Notes under the pieces: model-generated
Told to the model about the DNA's origin: nothing
Databases searched by the model: none
The model's input: only the letters and a program-made list of their open reading frames with translations
Part shown: positions 7,473 to 9,529 of the stretch, piece after piece
Layout: each line of letters starts with the position of its first letter
How positions within the stretch are numbered: position 1 is the stretch's first letter
DNA from: Candidatus Pollutiaquabacter sp.
GTDB lineage: Bacteria > Bacteroidota > Bacteroidia > AKYH767-A > 2013-40CM-41-45
Length of the DNA: 9,529 nt
Assembly: GCA_903854075.1 (NCBI GenBank)
Contig: CAINVI010000176.1
Location: forward strand, 1 to 9,529
Direction: 5' to 3'
Translations under genes and position numbers: made by a program

Positions 7473-8305
7473 ATTATTTCTGTGCATCATTTCCGATTGA
7501 TCAGGAAAACAATGAAATACTTATTGCGTTTTTGTCACAACATGGATTTGAAATGTTTGAAGAACAAACCGATGGTTTGAAAGCATTTATTCCCGCCGTT
7601 GATGTAGACGAATCTGAACTGCGTACGCGATTTTCAGCAATCCCGGTTGAAATTCTTGGACGTGAATGGACGATTGAACTTTTACCCGATCAAAATTGGA
7701 ATGCTGTTTGGGAAAGTAGTTTTTCACCGGTTGTTGTCGCTGAAAAGATTTCAATTCGTGCTCCTTTTCATGCTGCGCCGCCGCCGCATGTTATGGATAT
7801 CATCATCGAGCCCAAAATGTCCTTTGGCACCGGCCATCATGCAACCACAGCGTTAATGATTGAGGCGATGCTGCTGATTGATTGGAAAGGCGCAGTAGTG
7901 CTCGATATGGGTTGCGGATCGGGTGTTCTGGCCATTGTTGCTGAAAAATCAGGTGCAGAAAGTATACTTGCCATTGATATTGATGATTGGGCGGTAGAAA
8001 ATTCACAAGAAAATGGCCTCCGAAACAATTGCATACGGATTACAACGTTAAAAGGAAATGCTTCATTACTATCCGGTAAAACATTCACCCATATTCTGGC
8101 CAATATCAATCGAAATATACTGCTCCATGATATGCACACCTATGTTGCCGCGCTGGAAATGGACGGACTGCTCTTCATGAGTGGATTTCTTACACAGGAC
8201 AGGGAGGTTATCACAGAAAAAGCCCGCGATCTTGGACTGTCGCCGATGCAATCCCTGGAACACGATAACTGGGCGATGCTGTCATTCAAAAATACCAGAT
8301 CTTGA
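7469..8305 (+). CDS. prmA: Ribosomal protein L11 methyltransferase
   Basis: PrmA is a cytoplasmic SAM-dependent methyltransferase that trimethylates ribosomal protein L11 at the N-terminal amine and at lysine side chains. The protein has 278 residues, in the normal range. The N-terminal substrate-recognition domain covers about 1-95 and includes the conserved LPDQNWNAVWESSFSPV. The catalytic domain follows, with SFGTGHHATT (118-127), the SAM-binding motif I VLDMGCGSG (144-152), the acidic AIDIDDWAVENS after strand 2 (168-179), and motif IV LANINRNILL (210-219). The start is GTG at 7469, which overlaps the tpiA stop as GTGA (4 bp) behind a good Shine-Dalgarno. It is the third gene of the tight plus-strand run and ends 5 bp before the next gene. 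No residues look broken. Confidence 0.95.
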   Translation: MNYFCASFPIDQENNEILIAFLSQHGFEMFEEQTDGLKAFIPAVDVDESELRTRFSAIPVEILGREWTIELLPDQNWNAVWESSFSPVVVAEKISIRAPFHAAPPPHVMDIIIEPKMSFGTGHHATTALMIEAMLLIDWKGAVVLDMGCGSGVLAIVAEKSGAESILAIDIDDWAVENSQENGLRNNCIRITTLKGNASLLSGKTFTHILANINRNILLHDMHTYVAALEMDGLLFMSGFLTQDREVITEKARDLGLSPMQSLEHDNWAMLSFKNTRS

Positions 8306-8310
8306 CGCTT

Positions 8311-9529
8311 ATGAATTCTTGCTACCGATTGTTCTTCCTTTCCATACTGCTGGTGATTAGTGTGCATTCATCCGGACAAACGTTGCGTTCGTTCAGTAAC
8401 GATGTAACACGATTTCCTGCTGAAATGCAGCAACTGCTAACTGAATCTGATAAGAAAGCAGGGGAGCAGATTATGGAAGAGTTCTTGGTGGTATGGAACG
8501 GCGGTAAGTTTTCGACAGCACAGCAGCAGTCCGTGATCAAGACCTGCAATGCCATGTTAAAGAAGCGCATGAAAGCGTTTCCTGATTTCCGGAATTATCT
8601 TGTAGCGCTGATTAGTTTTTCTAATTCCACACAACCGCAAGAGAGTTTTATGAGTTGGCAGACCAGTATCGAAAAATTAGTACAACTGCCTTCAAAGTAC
8701 TTTTCCAACTATATAACTACTTGCAACCTTCTTTTTCGTGATAATACGCTCTATGAATCGGCCTCTACTCGCTGGTACTCCACCCAAGGTAATTACCGCT
8801 TTGAATTCGATTCCTTACCGTGTGTTGTTTTTCCTGCTACAGATTTGATATGTACGTCTAAAAACGATTCTTCTGTAATCTTTACAACCAGCGGCGCTTT
8901 TTATCCTACGCGACAGCTGTTCAAAGGAAATGGCGGCAAAGTGAACTGGCAACGGGCCGGGTGGGACGTGAATACCGTCCGTGCTGAACTTGCCAGCTAT
9001 GAAATTGATGTTACCGGAAGTGAATTTGTTGATGTTTATTCAAGTCATGCTCCAGAAGAATTAGTACCAGGAGCAGTATTTGACACTCTTGATATCCGTG
9101 TGTTCACTACACCCGGCTCTGATTGGGACATAAACGGACATGGATTCCCGTTGTCGACAATCAGTTACGAGTTTACAATCCCTGGAACATCATATAGTTT
9201 TGCAGATCAATTAACTAATCCTGTATCGTTGATAGTCTATAATAGAACCAATGGTATACAACTTTTACTTGATGTAGATTACACAATAGATTGGGTAGCA
9301 CAGACTATCACAATACTTGCTGGGTCTAGTTTGACAATTGGACAAACATTGTCAATCAATGTGTATGGAATTGGCGGAGGTTATCAACTGTTTACTAACA
9401 GTTATAATGGTGCAGATGTTGGTGATTCTATCATTATCCCAATGACTTATAATTTGATTGTTGATTCGGTGGTATTTGTAAACGGTGTTGTTGTTACAAA
9501 TTACACTATAAGCCAATATAGCACTACAG
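8311..9529 (+). CDS. Exported Bacteroidota protein of unknown function, 3' truncated, with abrupt phage-like C-terminal segment
   Basis: The 406 visible codons run open to the window edge. Residues 1-22 are a signal peptide (basic CYR, core LFFLSILLVISV, cleavage near SSG|Q). Residues about 30-160 are mostly helical and polar (TESDKKAGEQIMEEF, NAMLKKRMKAFPDFRNYL). Residues about 160-240 look beta-rich (GNYRFEFDSLP, SSVIFTTSGAFYP, NGGKVNWQRAG, ELASYEIDV). From memory, this N-terminal part resembles a large, uncharacterised exported protein family common in Bacteroidota; I cannot assign a function. From about residue 241-247 the character changes to AT-rich sequence reading HAPEELVPGAVFDTLDIRV, then GHGFP, then beta repeats of the kind seen in phage structural proteins. 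The normal continuation of the host family appears to be missing. The start lies 5 bp after prmA without a clear Shine-Dalgarno, suggesting read-through from the operon. The gene may be an assembly chimera, so the N- and C-terminal parts should be judged separately. Confidence 0.75.
   Translation, partial: MNSCYRLFFLSILLVISVHSSGQTLRSFSNDVTRFPAEMQQLLTESDKKAGEQIMEEFLVVWNGGKFSTAQQQSVIKTCNAMLKKRMKAFPDFRNYLVALISFSNSTQPQESFMSWQTSIEKLVQLPSKYFSNYITTCNLLFRDNTLYESASTRWYSTQGNYRFEFDSLPCVVFPATDLICTSKNDSSVIFTTSGAFYPTRQLFKGNGGKVNWQRAGWDVNTVRAELASYEIDVTGSEFVDVYSSHAPEELVPGAVFDTLDIRVFTTPGSDWDINGHGFPLSTISYEFTIPGTSYSFADQLTNPVSLIVYNRTNGIQLLLDVDYTIDWVAQTITILAGSSLTIGQTLSINVYGIGGGYQLFTNSYNGADVGDSIIIPMTYNLIVDSVVFVNGVVVTNYTISQYSTT
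9040..9529 (+). other. Phage-structural-protein-like, AT-rich segment at the window end
   Basis: By hand count 9181-9480 has about 103 G+C in 300 bases (34%), against about 60% in the 60 bases at 8941-9000 and mid-forties by impression for the neighbouring genes. The translation (residues about 245-406) begins APEELVPGAVFDTLDIRV and continues with modules of the type 'aromatic - x - VYxNxxxGxxLxxDxDYTID - xxxTIT - GQTLSINVYGIGGG'. A second copy starts near residue 374 (IIIPMTYN, then VVFVNGVVVTNYTI). I associate this pattern with tail-fibre or structural proteins of aquatic phages; that is recognition from memory, not a search. No integrase, att repeat or tRNA is visible at the boundary. Confidence 0.5.

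Noticed and set aside
9020..9060. Prophage attachment site at the composition break
   Set aside because: No tRNA, integrase or direct repeat is visible, and the break lies inside a protein-coding frame. Only one side of any putative element is in the window, so an att call cannot be supported.

Overview
The window looks like environmental, probably aquatic, Bacteroidota DNA. The main evidence is a 1332-residue secreted protein built from tandem PKD domains and ending in a gliding-motility-associated / type IX secretion C-terminal domain, a Bacteroidota hallmark. Supporting signs are a PriA ending in a PDVDP motif, an OppB-type permease with an enlarged first periplasmic loop, and a TAnnTTTG-type promoter element. 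The species cannot be named from the sequence.

Layout. (1) 2-1450, plus strand: the C-terminal 482 codons of the replication-restart helicase PriA, cut by the window start. (2) 1454-5452, minus strand: the giant PKD-repeat surface protein, convergent with priA and only 3 bp away. (3) 5453-5598: a 146-bp divergent intergenic region with a likely promoter for the PKD gene. It is the only sizeable non-coding stretch; no gap exceeds 300 bp. (4) 5599-8305, plus strand: a tightly packed run of OppB/DppB-type permease, triosephosphate isomerase (tpiA) and ribosomal protein L11 methyltransferase (prmA), with overlapping or near-overlapping ends. (5) 8311 to the window end, plus strand: an exported protein starting 5 bp after prmA and still open at the edge.

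The priA, permease, tpiA and prmA genes are housekeeping or transport genes with intact motifs. Their proximity suggests co-transcription of the last three, not a shared pathway. The PKD protein is predicted to be exported by Sec, translocated by the type IX system and displayed or released at the cell surface.

The strangest part is the last ~490 bases. The final reading frame begins as an exported Bacteroidota protein. At about residue 241-247 (around 9028-9051) it changes, in frame, into AT-rich sequence that reads like a phage structural or tail-fibre protein. This is either an assembly chimera at a contig end or a real host-phage junction. I see no convincing new defence, CRISPR, RNA or mobile system in the rest of the window.
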